A DNA stretch of 43,679 nucleotides from RUG11462 sp045649405. Lineage in GTDB: Bacteria; Bacillota; Clostridia; Oscillospirales; Acutalibacteraceae. Below the pieces are notes generated by a model. The model saw only the letters and a program-made list of their open reading frames with translations, had not been told where the DNA came from and searched no databases. Position 1 is the first letter of the stretch. Every line of letters starts with the position of its first letter. The translations under genes were made by a program, and so were the position numbers. The stretch lies in contig JAZRPW010000046.1 of assembly GCA_045649405.1 (NCBI GenBank), positions 1-43,679 of the forward strand, read 5' to 3'. Below are positions 8,268 through 16,056 of the stretch, piece after piece.

Positions 8268-9380
8268 TTAATCACAAATTAAATTCTCTGTTTCTTTATC
8301 AAAAATGTGTGTATGATTAACATCAAAATACACCGAAATTTCGCTGCCTGTTTTTACCTTTTCGCTTGATGGCACAGTGGCAATAATTTTTTTGCCACAA
8401 AATGTGCTGTAAACATAAATTTCTGCGCCCATCATCTCGGCAATTTCAACTTTAAGATTAATTTTGTTTGATTTGTCTTGCAAACAAAATTTTTCGCTCA
8501 TGTGAATATGCTCTGGTCTAATTCCAAACACAACCGTTTTGCCGATATACTGTTTTAAACTTTGACACTGTTGCATTCTTGTTGGCAGTTTTATTAAAGT
8601 ATTTTCAAACTGCGCAAAAATATTACCCGACTTGTTAGCAATTTTTATATCAAAAAAATTCATTTGCGGTGTGCCAATAAACCCTGCAACAAACATATTT
8701 TTTGGATGTTGATAAAGCATTTGCGGTGTGTCAAACTGTTTTATACAGCCATCTTTCATTACAACAATTCTGTCTGCCATTGTCATAGCTTCTGTTTGGT
8801 CGTGGGTTACATAAACAAAGGTTGTTTGCAAATCATTGTGAAGCCGTGTTATTTGGTTTCGCATTTCGGCTCTAAGTTTTGCATCAAGATTTGAAAGCGG
8901 TTCATCAAGCAAAAACACCGCAGGGTCACGCACTAACGCTCGGCCGAGCGCCACACGCTGACGCTGACCGCCGGAAAGCGCTTTTGGTTTTCTGTCTAAA
9001 TATTGCTCAATGTTTAAAATTTTTGCCGCTTGCCTTACCTTGCGGTCAATTTCGCGTTTATCAACCTTTCTAATTTCAAGCGCAAACGACATATTTTTAT
9101 AAACGCTCATATGTGGGTAAAGCGCATAAGACTGAAACACCATTGCAATGTCTCTGTCTTTTGGCGCAACACGGTTTACAAGGCGCTCGCCAATATACAA
9201 CTCACCATCTGTTATATCTTCAAGGCCTGCAATCATTCTAAGGGTGGTTGACTTGCCACACCCCGAAGGCCCAACCAAAATTACAAACTCTTTGTCTTTA
9301 ATTTCAAGATTTAAGTCACTAATTACTGTAACGCCATCACTGAAAGTTTTTGTAATGTTTTTAAGTGTAATTGATGCCAT
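8268..9380 (-). CDS. msmK: Sugar ABC transporter ATPase (MsmK/UgpC/MalK type)
   Basis: 370 aa. Residues 1-235 are the nucleotide-binding domain: Walker A GPSGCGKST (37-45), Q-loop Gln83, signature LSGGQRQ (135-141), Walker B VFLLDEP with Asp159/Glu160, and H-loop His193. Residues about 240-370 form the MalK-like regulatory/TOBE region (VFGIRPEHIHM, MMGAEIYVYS). It energises maltodextrin uptake with the two permeases encoded immediately upstream. In many Firmicutes such an ATPase is shared by several sugar importers; here it is inside the mal operon, 53 nt after the second permease, so the dedicated role is the simplest reading. The symbol is by similarity of type only. Confidence 0.93.
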   Translation of the reverse strand: MASITLKNITKTFSDGVTVISDLNLEIKDKEFVILVGPSGCGKSTTLRMIAGLEDITDGELYIGERLVNRVAPKDRDIAMVFQSYALYPHMSVYKNMSFALEIRKVDKREIDRKVRQAAKILNIEQYLDRKPKALSGGQRQRVALGRALVRDPAVFLLDEPLSNLDAKLRAEMRNQITRLHNDLQTTFVYVTHDQTEAMTMADRIVVMKDGCIKQFDTPQMLYQHPKNMFVAGFIGTPQMNFFDIKIANKSGNIFAQFENTLIKLPTRMQQCQSLKQYIGKTVVFGIRPEHIHMSEKFCLQDKSNKINLKVEIAEMMGAEIYVYSTFCGKKIIATVPSSEKVKTGSEISVYFDVNHTHIFDKETENLICD

Positions 9381-9433
9381 TTATTTTGTTCCTTTCTATA
9401 ATACTACTTGAATGCACAAATTACAATAGCTTT

Positions 9434-10276
9434 TTATCCTTTTACTGCGCCGGCAATGACACCTTTTATAATGTGTTTTTGACAAGTTAGGTAAAACACA
9501 ACAATTGGAATAATTGCAAGCACCAACATTGCCATAAAACCACCCATATCAACATCGCCATAAGCACCCTGCATTGCAATTTGAATTGCAACCGGCACCG
9601 TTTTGTTGTCGGTGCCAAGCACCAAATAAGGCAAAAGATAGTCGTTCCAAATCCACATTGAATTTAAAATTGCAACGGTTATTGCAGTTGGTTTTAAAAT
9701 TGGAAAAACAATTTTGAAAAAACACTTTATTGGACTGCAACCATCAATTGTTGCCGCCTCTTCAATTTCCAAAGGAATGCTTTTTATAAACCCTGAAAAC
9801 ATAAAAACACAAAGCCCTGAACCAAAGCCAAGATAAACAAGCACAATGCCAAAAACTGAATTGAGATTTAAGCCGCCCACAACATAAGTCATTGTGAACA
9901 TTACCATTTGAAACGGCACAATCATGCTAAAAACAAAGGCGTAATAAAGCCATTTTGTAAATTTTCCTTTTACTCTGACAAGATACCAAGAGGTCATTGC
10001 GGTGCAAACCACAATTAAGCTCACGCTCGCCACCGTTATAAAAACAGAGCGCAAAATTGCAGCAAAAAAGCCAGATGAAGTTAGACCATTTATATAATTT
10101 TCAAGCCCCACAAAAGTGTCAACTGAAGGCAGTGAAAACGGAGAAAGTGAAATGAAAAGTTTTGATTTGAACGAGTTTATTACCACCAAAATTATTGGCA
10201 CCAAAAACAAAGCCGAAAGCACACTTAAAACAATTGTCAAAATTAAATTTGTGCTCTTTTTTTGAGAAGCAATCAT
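9434..10276 (-). CDS. malG: Maltodextrin ABC transporter permease, MalG type
   Basis: 280 aa with six predicted membrane helices (first about 12-34). The conserved cytoplasmic EAA loop that docks on the ATPase is EIEEAATIDGCSPIKCFFKI, followed by VFPILKP. The C-terminus IIKGVIAGAVKG is characteristic of MalG-type sugar permeases. Its ATG overlaps the malF-type stop by 4 nt (10273-10276), which indicates coupled translation and a heterodimeric channel. The substrate is inferred from the co-transcribed malQ and glgP. Confidence 0.92.
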   Translation of the reverse strand: MIASQKKSTNLILTIVLSVLSALFLVPIILVVINSFKSKLFISLSPFSLPSVDTFVGLENYINGLTSSGFFAAILRSVFITVASVSLIVVCTAMTSWYLVRVKGKFTKWLYYAFVFSMIVPFQMVMFTMTYVVGGLNLNSVFGIVLVYLGFGSGLCVFMFSGFIKSIPLEIEEAATIDGCSPIKCFFKIVFPILKPTAITVAILNSMWIWNDYLLPYLVLGTDNKTVPVAIQIAMQGAYGDVDMGGFMAMLVLAIIPIVVFYLTCQKHIIKGVIAGAVKG

Positions 10277-11124
10277 TGTTCAACCTCCCTTTTTGTTGTG
10301 ACGCGCAGTTGAACAAAAGCAATGAGCGCAACAATGATAAAAAACAATACTGCTTTTGCTTGACCAACGCCAGCCCAGCCAATTCTGCCATAAAAAGTTT
10401 TGTAAATGTCGAGCGCTAACATTTGTGTTGACTTGCCAGGCGCACCGCCTGTTAAACTCAAGTTTTGGTCAAACATTTTAAAAGAGTTTGTCAGTGTTAA
10501 AAACAAACAAATTGTAATTGAAGGCATTACCATTGGAATTGTAATTCTAAAAAGAGTTTTTGCACCGCTTGCGCCATCAATTGATGCGGCTTCTTTTACA
10601 TCATGCGGAATGTTTTGAATTCCTGCAATGTAAATAACCATCATATAACCAATTAACTGCCAGTTGTTCAAAATTACTAGTCCCCAAAAGCCGTAAGAAG
10701 CCGACATTGTAATGTCAGAGTCAACAAGTTTGTCTAAAACTCCATTAATTAGCAACTGCCAAATGTAGCCAAGCACAATTCCGCCAATTAAATTTGGCAA
10801 GAAAAACACCGAGCGGAAAAGGTTTGTGCCTTTTATATTGCGAGTTAGCGCAAAGGCGAGTGCAAAGGCAATTACATTTACAAGCACAACCGAAACAACC
10901 GTGAAAAGCGATGTAAAAACCAACGCATTGACAAAGTCGCCGTTTGAAGATGTGAAAATTTTGATGTAGTTTTCAAAACCGACAAATCTTGCGTTTGTAA
11001 CGGTTGTGAATTTTGTGAAAGAAAGTGAGAGCCCCATTACAAACGGCAACACAAAAAAGGTTGCAAAAGCAACCAGTGTTGGCAACACAAAAACAGGAAA
11101 ATATTTTTTTAAATCTTTACTCAT
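10273..11124 (-). CDS. malF: Maltodextrin ABC transporter permease, MalF type
   Basis: 283 aa, short MalF lacking the large E. coli periplasmic loop, as is usual in Firmicutes. Six helices are apparent (first FPVFVLPTLVAFATFFVLPF). The EAA loop is HDVKEAASIDGASGAKTLFR, followed by ITIPMVMPS, then TGGAPGKSTQMLALDIYKT, a strongly conserved MalF-type segment. It follows the binding-protein gene by 75 nt that contain a hairpin (11147-11185) and overlaps malG by 4 nt. Confidence 0.92.
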   Translation of the reverse strand: MSKDLKKYFPVFVLPTLVAFATFFVLPFVMGLSLSFTKFTTVTNARFVGFENYIKIFTSSNGDFVNALVFTSLFTVVSVVLVNVIAFALAFALTRNIKGTNLFRSVFFLPNLIGGIVLGYIWQLLINGVLDKLVDSDITMSASYGFWGLVILNNWQLIGYMMVIYIAGIQNIPHDVKEAASIDGASGAKTLFRITIPMVMPSITICLFLTLTNSFKMFDQNLSLTGGAPGKSTQMLALDIYKTFYGRIGWAGVGQAKAVLFFIIVALIAFVQLRVTTKREVEQ

Positions 11125-11146
11125 TAAAATTTGTCCCCTTGCCTTA

Positions 11147-11185
11147 AAAAATCGCCCTGCAAACCTTGTGTTCAGAGCGATTTTT
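11147..11185 (-). terminator. Intercistronic hairpin/attenuating terminator between malE- and malF-type genes
   Basis: On the minus strand AAAAATCGC (11185-11177) pairs with GCGATTTTT (11155-11147), and inner CTG/CAG extends it across one mismatch. A T-run follows directly. It probably reduces read-through and protects the upstream mRNA, giving more binding protein than permease, as is known for mal-type operons. Confidence 0.7.
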
Positions 11186-11199
11186 AAAATTCTTATAAT

Positions 11200-12552
11200 T
11201 TATTCGACAGCGGCACTCTCTGAAGCCCAGTCATTGATAACTTCACGTTTTACTTCTTCCCAGGTTTTTGTGCCTTGTGCATATTGCAAAATCGCAGCGC
11301 CAAAATTTTCTTTAAAAGTTTGTGAAGGGAAGAGTGTGAAATTCCAAGAAATTGAAGAAACGCCTTGTTTTTCCATAAAATTTAGAATTTCTTGCGCTAA
11401 TGGGTCTTGTGGTTTTTCATCTGCCGTGAAAGTGTCAAACGGCGCAATAAAACCAAGCTCATTTGTTACATAATCTTTGCCGGTTTCACTTGAATATAAC
11501 CAGAAAAGGAAATCTGCCGCCGCTTGTTGCTCTGCTTCTGTTGCAGTTGAATTAATGCAAATGAAATTTTCTGTGCCAATGCAAAGGCCTTGCTTTTCTT
11601 CACCCTCTGCACCGGTGTAAATTGGAAGATATTTTACATTTTCGGCGGTGACGACGTTGCCTTTTACCCCTGAAATTTGGCTCCACGCCCAGTTGCCGTT
11701 TTGCACCATTGCACACTTTTCGAGTGCAAATTCTGCCATTGAATCTGCAACGGTTTTTGTGCCAAGTTTTGAAGGAATTACGGTTGAATTGTTGATATAC
11801 AAATCAAAAATGTTTTTAAAATTATCTGAAAACTCAAATTTAAAATCTTTAATTTGGTTGGTTGTTAAATCTACATTGTTTTTCTCAAACTCCAAAAAAA
11901 CCGGAATGTTTGCAAGGTGGGTTTGCCAACGCCAGTCTTCGCCTGGTTTTAGTGAAGTCGAAGCAAAAACACCCTCAATGCCAAGCGCTTGTTTGTTTTT
12001 TTGCATATCTTCAACAACTGCACGCAACTTTTCAAAGTTGGTAATTTCATCAACCGAAGAAATGTCGACCGACTTATCTTTAAGCGCAAAATATTTGTCC
12101 ATTATTTTCTGATTGTAAATAATTCCGTAACCTTCAACAACATAAGGAATGCCGTAAACCTTGCCGTTTGATTTGACTGCTAACGACTTGTCGGTCAAGT
12201 GCTTGTAAAGGTCGGTGTTTGACAAATCTGCACAATAATCTGCCCAAGAAACATAACCACGTGGGCCGTTGATTTGGAAAAGGGTTGGCGCTTCATCGGT
12301 CGCCATTTTTGACATTAAAGTCTGCTCATAAGTGTTGTTTGCCGCAGTTTCAACAATTACCTTTACGCCGGTTTGCTCTTGATAAATGTCGGCAATTTCT
12401 TGATAAACATCTGCAATTTCAGGTTTGAAATTGAGAAAACGAATTTGTTTTGCCTTTTGCTCTGGCGCTTCTTGATTTTTGCCACAAGAAACAAAACTGC
12501 ACATTAAAAAAGCAATTAAACAAAAAGCAAAAATATTTTTAAAAAATTTCAT
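11200..12552 (-). CDS. malE: Maltodextrin-type extracellular solute-binding lipoprotein (family 1)
   Basis: 450 aa. The N-terminal lipoprotein signal has lipobox FVSC (Cys23), so it is tethered outside the membrane. The mature part shows the family-1 sugar-binding pattern: IRFLNFKPEIADVYQEIADI, YQEQTGVKVIVETA, TLFQINGPRGYVSWADYCAD, YGIPYVVEGYGIIYNQ, MVQNGNWAWSQI and ADFLFWLYSS. It captures oligosaccharides for the two permeases encoded downstream. It is the first gene of the operon, preceded by AAAGGAGA. Substrate specificity for maltodextrin is inferred from malQ/glgP in the same unit, and the malE symbol is used in that sense. Confidence 0.9.
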   Translation of the reverse strand: MKFFKNIFAFCLIAFLMCSFVSCGKNQEAPEQKAKQIRFLNFKPEIADVYQEIADIYQEQTGVKVIVETAANNTYEQTLMSKMATDEAPTLFQINGPRGYVSWADYCADLSNTDLYKHLTDKSLAVKSNGKVYGIPYVVEGYGIIYNQKIMDKYFALKDKSVDISSVDEITNFEKLRAVVEDMQKNKQALGIEGVFASTSLKPGEDWRWQTHLANIPVFLEFEKNNVDLTTNQIKDFKFEFSDNFKNIFDLYINNSTVIPSKLGTKTVADSMAEFALEKCAMVQNGNWAWSQISGVKGNVVTAENVKYLPIYTGAEGEEKQGLCIGTENFICINSTATEAEQQAAADFLFWLYSSETGKDYVTNELGFIAPFDTFTADEKPQDPLAQEILNFMEKQGVSSISWNFTLFPSQTFKENFGAAILQYAQGTKTWEEVKREVINDWASESAAVE

Positions 12553-12607
12553 AAAATTAAATCTCCTTTTTTCACTTTTCTTTTTTATTATTGCTTTTTG
12601 TTTGAGT

Positions 12608-12636
12608 TTTATTTAATTTTTTGAAAAATTTTTCAA
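12608..12636 (-). promoter_or_regulatory. Possible operator/promoter region of the maltodextrin operon
   Basis: A perfect palindrome TTGAAAAATTTTTCAA occupies 12621-12636. On the minus strand its TTGAAA could serve as -35 with a poor -10 (AATAAA, 12608-12613). The overlapping ATTTTTCAAAAAATT differs from the CodY box consensus at two positions. AT-rich DNA makes chance matches likely. Confidence 0.3.
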
Positions 12637-12641
12637 TAAAA

Positions 12642-12670
12642 AAAGACTAACTGGTTTTCAGTTAGTCTTT
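12642..12670 (-). terminator. Terminator of the gtrA-family gene, overlapping its coding end
   Basis: A 12-bp perfect stem, AAAGACTAACTG (minus 12670-12659) with CAGTTAGTCTTT (12653-12642), loop of five, then TTTTTTTATT. The ascending arm contains the last codons and stop of the gene (stop 12658-12660). Confidence 0.88.
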
Positions 12671-13065
12671 CTTGTATATTCTTGGTTGCGATAAACCACA
12701 AATTTGCAAAACAGAAATTCAAGCACAAAATTTGAAATCATTGTTAGTGCTAAAATTATGTATTCATTAACACCGGCGCCATCTGCCATATCACCCAAAA
12801 TGGTTGAAAGTGGAGTAAACACAAGGTAAAAGCCGAAAACTTTTGCCATTGCAATTGGCACATTTGCCGCCGATTGAAATGTGTATCTTCTATTAAGCGT
12901 GAAATTCCACAAAATCGAAAGAATGAGCGCAATTAAATAAGCCACCCAGTAGTCAAGTTTCAAAAATTCATCTAAAATTGCAAATGAGATTACCTGAATG
13001 ATTCCTGCAGAAACAGAAAACAAAGTGAATTTTACCATTTGCCAAAAGTTCTTGTTTTCTTCCAT
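12658..13065 (-). CDS. GtrA family membrane protein
   Basis: 135 aa with four hydrophobic segments (about 10-32, 36-54, 75-95, 103-122). The motif LDYWVAYLIALILSILWNFT followed by LNRRYTF is the GtrA signature, including the conserved N-rrytF turn. GtrA-like proteins are thought to help flip or supply undecaprenyl-linked sugars for wall polymer glycosylation; no partner glycosyltransferase is adjacent here, so the substrate is unknown. The gene has its own promoter at 13089-13117 and its own terminator, hence is monocistronic. The start follows AAAGGGGTGG. Confidence 0.87.
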   Translation of the reverse strand: MEENKNFWQMVKFTLFSVSAGIIQVISFAILDEFLKLDYWVAYLIALILSILWNFTLNRRYTFQSAANVPIAMAKVFGFYLVFTPLSTILGDMADGAGVNEYIILALTMISNFVLEFLFCKFVVYRNQEYTRKTN

Positions 13066-13088
13066 TTTTCCACCCCTTTGTATTAATA

Positions 13089-13117
13089 ATTATACCACAA
13101 AATGTCAAAAAAAGCAA
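13089..13117 (-). promoter_or_regulatory. Promoter of the GtrA-family gene
   Basis: Minus strand -35 TTGCTT (13112-13117), 17 bp, -10 TATAAT (13089-13094). It lies just past the terminator of the upstream exported-protein gene. Confidence 0.6.
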
Positions 13118-13120
13118 CAA

Positions 13121-13150
13121 AAAAGCACACTCTTATATGAGTGTGCTTTT
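13121..13150 (-). terminator. Terminator of the exported three-repeat protein gene
   Basis: 12-bp stem AAAAGCACACTC / GAGTGTGCTTTT with a 6-nt loop and a following T-run on the minus strand, 8 nt beyond the stop codon. Confidence 0.88.
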
Positions 13151-13157
13151 AAATTTT

Positions 13158-14714
13158 TTATTTATTTGGGTTACCAGCTGCCCACGCATCAATATTTGAT
13201 TTGAAGTAAGCAGTAAGTGAGTTGTAGTAAGCTGTGTCAGCCTTAGCAGCAGCAGCAACTGTTTTCAATGAACGAGTTGTTTGTGTTGATGAATAGTAAA
13301 TTTTTGTTTCGCCATCTTTTGTTACTTTAACATAACCACGAGCAACGAAGTCTCTACCAATGTTACCATCTTTAATTTCAGCAATTGAACCAACAACACC
13401 TGTGAAACTACCTTCTGTGTAGTAACCATCTTTGTTGTCAATGTCGAAAGTAACATTAATAACTTTACCAGTGCCTACCAAATCAAGAGTCAATGCTGAT
13501 GAGTTCAAGTTTGCAGGACCGATAAGTGTACCAGCTTCAACTGTTGCACCAGCTGATTTTAAAGAAGCAATTTTTGCAGTGTCAACTTGTGTGTAGAAAC
13601 GAAGACCTGTTCTGTTAAGTCTTACAGATGCTTGGTCTATTGTTTTAACTTCAACAAAAGTTTCATCAACTTTATAATCAATAACAATACATTTACGAAT
13701 ATCGTTGAATTTTTCGTTACCAAAAACAACAACTGTATTTAAACCAGTTTTAAGTTTAGAAGTAATATCATGGTCGCCATTTGATACATATTCCCAATCG
13801 CCAAAACCATAACCTGAATAGTCAATATTACTTGAACCTGAAATACCGTTAATAACTCTGTACCAAGGGTCGCCGTGGGCAGTACCTGTGCCAAGTGTCA
13901 TATTAAGAATTGCTTTTTCATGTGTATAAACAGTAACTTTTGCATCGTTAGCGATTTCTTGACCATTAAATTTAAAATCAGCTGATCTAAAACCGTTAAA
14001 TTGAATATAGAACACTTTAAGAACTTTGCCATAATTACCGTCACCAAACAAAACAACTGTTGAACGACCAGACCAAAGCACACCTTTAAGATTCCAAGAG
14101 CCATTAGCTGAACTAACATATTTGTAATCTGTCAAATTACCGCCAGCACTTTCATATGGTGTTAATGCATTATAGTAAGCGTGGTAAACACCTACCCATG
14201 CGTCACCAGCTGCGCCGCCTATAAATGTTGGTTGAAGTGTAATATCGCCATCATTAGTAACTGTTAAAACTTCGCCGTCAGCAACTGCTTGGCCGTTAAC
14301 TTTCACATCATAAACTGTGTTTGTTGAGTCAGCAGGTACAACTTTAATATAAGTTGTAGCAGTAACATTATAACTATCATTTGAATAAACAACAACTTTG
14401 TAGTCACCAGCAGGAACTGAATTTAAAGAGCCTCTATCGCCAGCGATTTGTGATTTGATATCTACTGCTTTGCCTGAGCCGAAGTCAGCAATGTAATACC
14501 AATAAATTGATGTTACAGAACCATCTGTTGGGTCACTTGCGAGATAAAGACCTACCCAGTCTTTACCTGAACCTGTAGCTGTTGTCCAGATTGTTTCACC
14601 AGCCACATACTCTGTTTTGTTTGTTTTAATTGTGTTAGCAGCGCTAACTGTTGTAAAGCAGAAACATGAAACTAAAACTGCTAAACATAAGAATAAACTT
14701 AAAATCTTTTTCAT
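13158..14714 (-). CDS. Exported protein with three Ig-like repeats and a C-terminal surface domain
   Basis: 518 aa. Signal peptide 1-25 (ends TTVSAA). Three related beta-sandwich-like units follow, each with a D/G-x-W turn: KDWVGLYLASDP...YWYYIADFGSG, DAWVGVYHAYYNALTPYESA...YKYVSSANGSW, and DPWYRVINGISGSSNIDYSG...WEYVSNGDHD. Each ends in a strand with V-V-V-F/Y-G/S-N. The C-terminal 150 residues (RLNRTGLRFYTQVDTAKIAS, VEAGTLIGPANL, VARGYVKVTKDGETKIYYSS) resemble a domain common at the end of clostridial exported proteins. There are no Cys pairs, no sortase signal and no transmembrane anchor. It has its own strong promoter and terminator. The function is unknown; carbohydrate or surface binding is a guess. 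Confidence 0.85.
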   Translation of the reverse strand: MKKILSLFLCLAVLVSCFCFTTVSAANTIKTNKTEYVAGETIWTTATGSGKDWVGLYLASDPTDGSVTSIYWYYIADFGSGKAVDIKSQIAGDRGSLNSVPAGDYKVVVYSNDSYNVTATTYIKVVPADSTNTVYDVKVNGQAVADGEVLTVTNDGDITLQPTFIGGAAGDAWVGVYHAYYNALTPYESAGGNLTDYKYVSSANGSWNLKGVLWSGRSTVVLFGDGNYGKVLKVFYIQFNGFRSADFKFNGQEIANDAKVTVYTHEKAILNMTLGTGTAHGDPWYRVINGISGSSNIDYSGYGFGDWEYVSNGDHDITSKLKTGLNTVVVFGNEKFNDIRKCIVIDYKVDETFVEVKTIDQASVRLNRTGLRFYTQVDTAKIASLKSAGATVEAGTLIGPANLNSSALTLDLVGTGKVINVTFDIDNKDGYYTEGSFTGVVGSIAEIKDGNIGRDFVARGYVKVTKDGETKIYYSSTQTTRSLKTVAAAAKADTAYYNSLTAYFKSNIDAWAAGNPNK

Positions 14715-14747
14715 TTTGAAAATCTCCTTTTTTTTAAAAAGTTAAAT

Positions 14748-14778
14748 ACATTTTACACCATTTTTTGTAAAATGTCAA
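14748..14778 (-). promoter_or_regulatory. Promoter with embedded palindrome upstream of the three-repeat exported protein
   Basis: Minus strand -35 TTGACA (14773-14778), 17 bp, -10 TAAAAT (14750-14755). The 10-bp arms ACATTTTACA (14748-14757) and TGTAAAATGT (14766-14775) form a perfect inverted repeat that spans both promoter boxes, so a dimeric repressor site or a hairpin is possible. Confidence 0.75.
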
Positions 14779-14784
14779 GGCTTT

Positions 14785-16056
14785 TTATAATTTTCTTAAT
14801 GCTTGTTGGATGTCTTCAATGATATCATCTGCGTCTTCAATACCAATTGACATTCTAATCAAATCTGGAGAAACTCCACATTCTTTCAACTGTTCATCAG
14901 TAAGTTGACGGTGTGTTGTGCTTGCAGGGTGCAAGCAACAAGTTTTAATGTCAGCAACGTGAATTTCCATGTGACAAAGTTTTAAATTTTCCATTAATTT
15001 CTTTGATGCTTCTTTGCCACCTTTAACGCCAAATGAGATTACACCTGCTTGACCATCTGGCAAATACTTCTTAGCAAGTGAGTAATATTTATTACTTTCA
15101 AGACCAGGGTAATTAACCCAAGCGATGTTTTCGTTTGATTCCAAGAATTTTGCAACTTTCAAAGCATTTTCGCAGTGCTTTTTCATTCTAATGTGCAAAG
15201 TTTGCATATTCATATTAAGAAGAAAAGCGTTGAATGGGCTCATTTGTGAACCAAGGTCACGCATAAGTTGTGTTCTTGCTTTTGTGATATAAGCTGCTTT
15301 GCCAAAAGTTTGTGTATAAATTGTGCCGTGGTAAGAATCATCAGGAGTTGTAAGACCAGGGAACTTGCCACTCTTTTCCCAGTCAAAGTTACCACTGTCA
15401 ACAATTACACCACCAAGAGAAACTGCGTGGCCATCAAGATATTTACTTGTTGAGTGAATAACAATGTCTGCGCCAAATTCAAAAGGTCTGCAAAGCACAG
15501 GGGTTGGAAATGTGTTATCAATAATAAGTGGAATGTCGTTTTGGTGTGCTACTTTTGCGAATTTTTCAATATCCAAAACATCAAGCGAAGGGTTTGTGAG
15601 TGTTTCACCAAAAATGAGTTTTGTATTGTCTTTAACAAGCGAATTTAACTCTTCTTCCGAAATGTTAACATCAACAAATGTTGTTTCAATGCCGAATTTT
15701 CTGAGTGTTACTTCAAAAAGGTTGAATGTACCGCCGTAAATTGCGGCTGTTGAAATAATATGGTCGCCTGCTGAAGCAATATTTGTAATTGAAATTAAAC
15801 TTGCTGCTTGGCCAGCAGAAGTTACCATTGCGCCAACGCCACCTTCAAGCGCATTGATTTTGTTTTCAACAGCTTCATTTGTTGGGTTTGAAAGTCTTGT
15901 GTAAAAATGGCCACCAATTTTAAGGTCAAAAAGGTCGCCTAAAGTGTCAACCTTGTCATATTCAAAGGTTGTGCTTTGGTAAATTGGCAATTGACCTGCC
16001 TGTCCGTTTTCTGGTGTGTAACCAGCTTGTACGCATTTTGTATCAATTCTACTCAT
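14785..16056 (-). CDS. metY: O-acetylhomoserine sulfhydrylase (PLP-dependent)
   Basis: 423 aa, matching the 420-440 aa of MetY rather than the roughly 380-400 aa of cystathionine enzymes. It makes homocysteine (and possibly cysteine) from O-acetylhomoserine or O-acetylserine and sulfide in the cytosol. The PLP Lys is residue 205 in IVIHSTSKYLDGHAVSLGG. Diagnostic MetY stretches are FYTRLSNPTNEAVENKI, GTFNLFEVTLRKFGIETTFV, FGKAAYITKARTQLMRDLG and CCLHPASTTHRQLT. The start overlaps the murC end by 8 nt (16049-16056), so it is co-transcribed with a cell-wall gene. No SAM riboswitch or T-box leader is visible. Confidence 0.92.
   Translation of the reverse strand: MSRIDTKCVQAGYTPENGQAGQLPIYQSTTFEYDKVDTLGDLFDLKIGGHFYTRLSNPTNEAVENKINALEGGVGAMVTSAGQAASLISITNIASAGDHIISTAAIYGGTFNLFEVTLRKFGIETTFVDVNISEEELNSLVKDNTKLIFGETLTNPSLDVLDIEKFAKVAHQNDIPLIIDNTFPTPVLCRPFEFGADIVIHSTSKYLDGHAVSLGGVIVDSGNFDWEKSGKFPGLTTPDDSYHGTIYTQTFGKAAYITKARTQLMRDLGSQMSPFNAFLLNMNMQTLHIRMKKHCENALKVAKFLESNENIAWVNYPGLESNKYYSLAKKYLPDGQAGVISFGVKGGKEASKKLMENLKLCHMEIHVADIKTCCLHPASTTHRQLTDEQLKECGVSPDLIRMSIGIEDADDIIEDIQQALRKL

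Noticed and set aside
11006..12112. Long plus-strand frames (up to 155 aa) opposite the mal binding protein and permease genes
   Set aside because: They are antisense to confidently identified genes, and show no domain or ribosome site.
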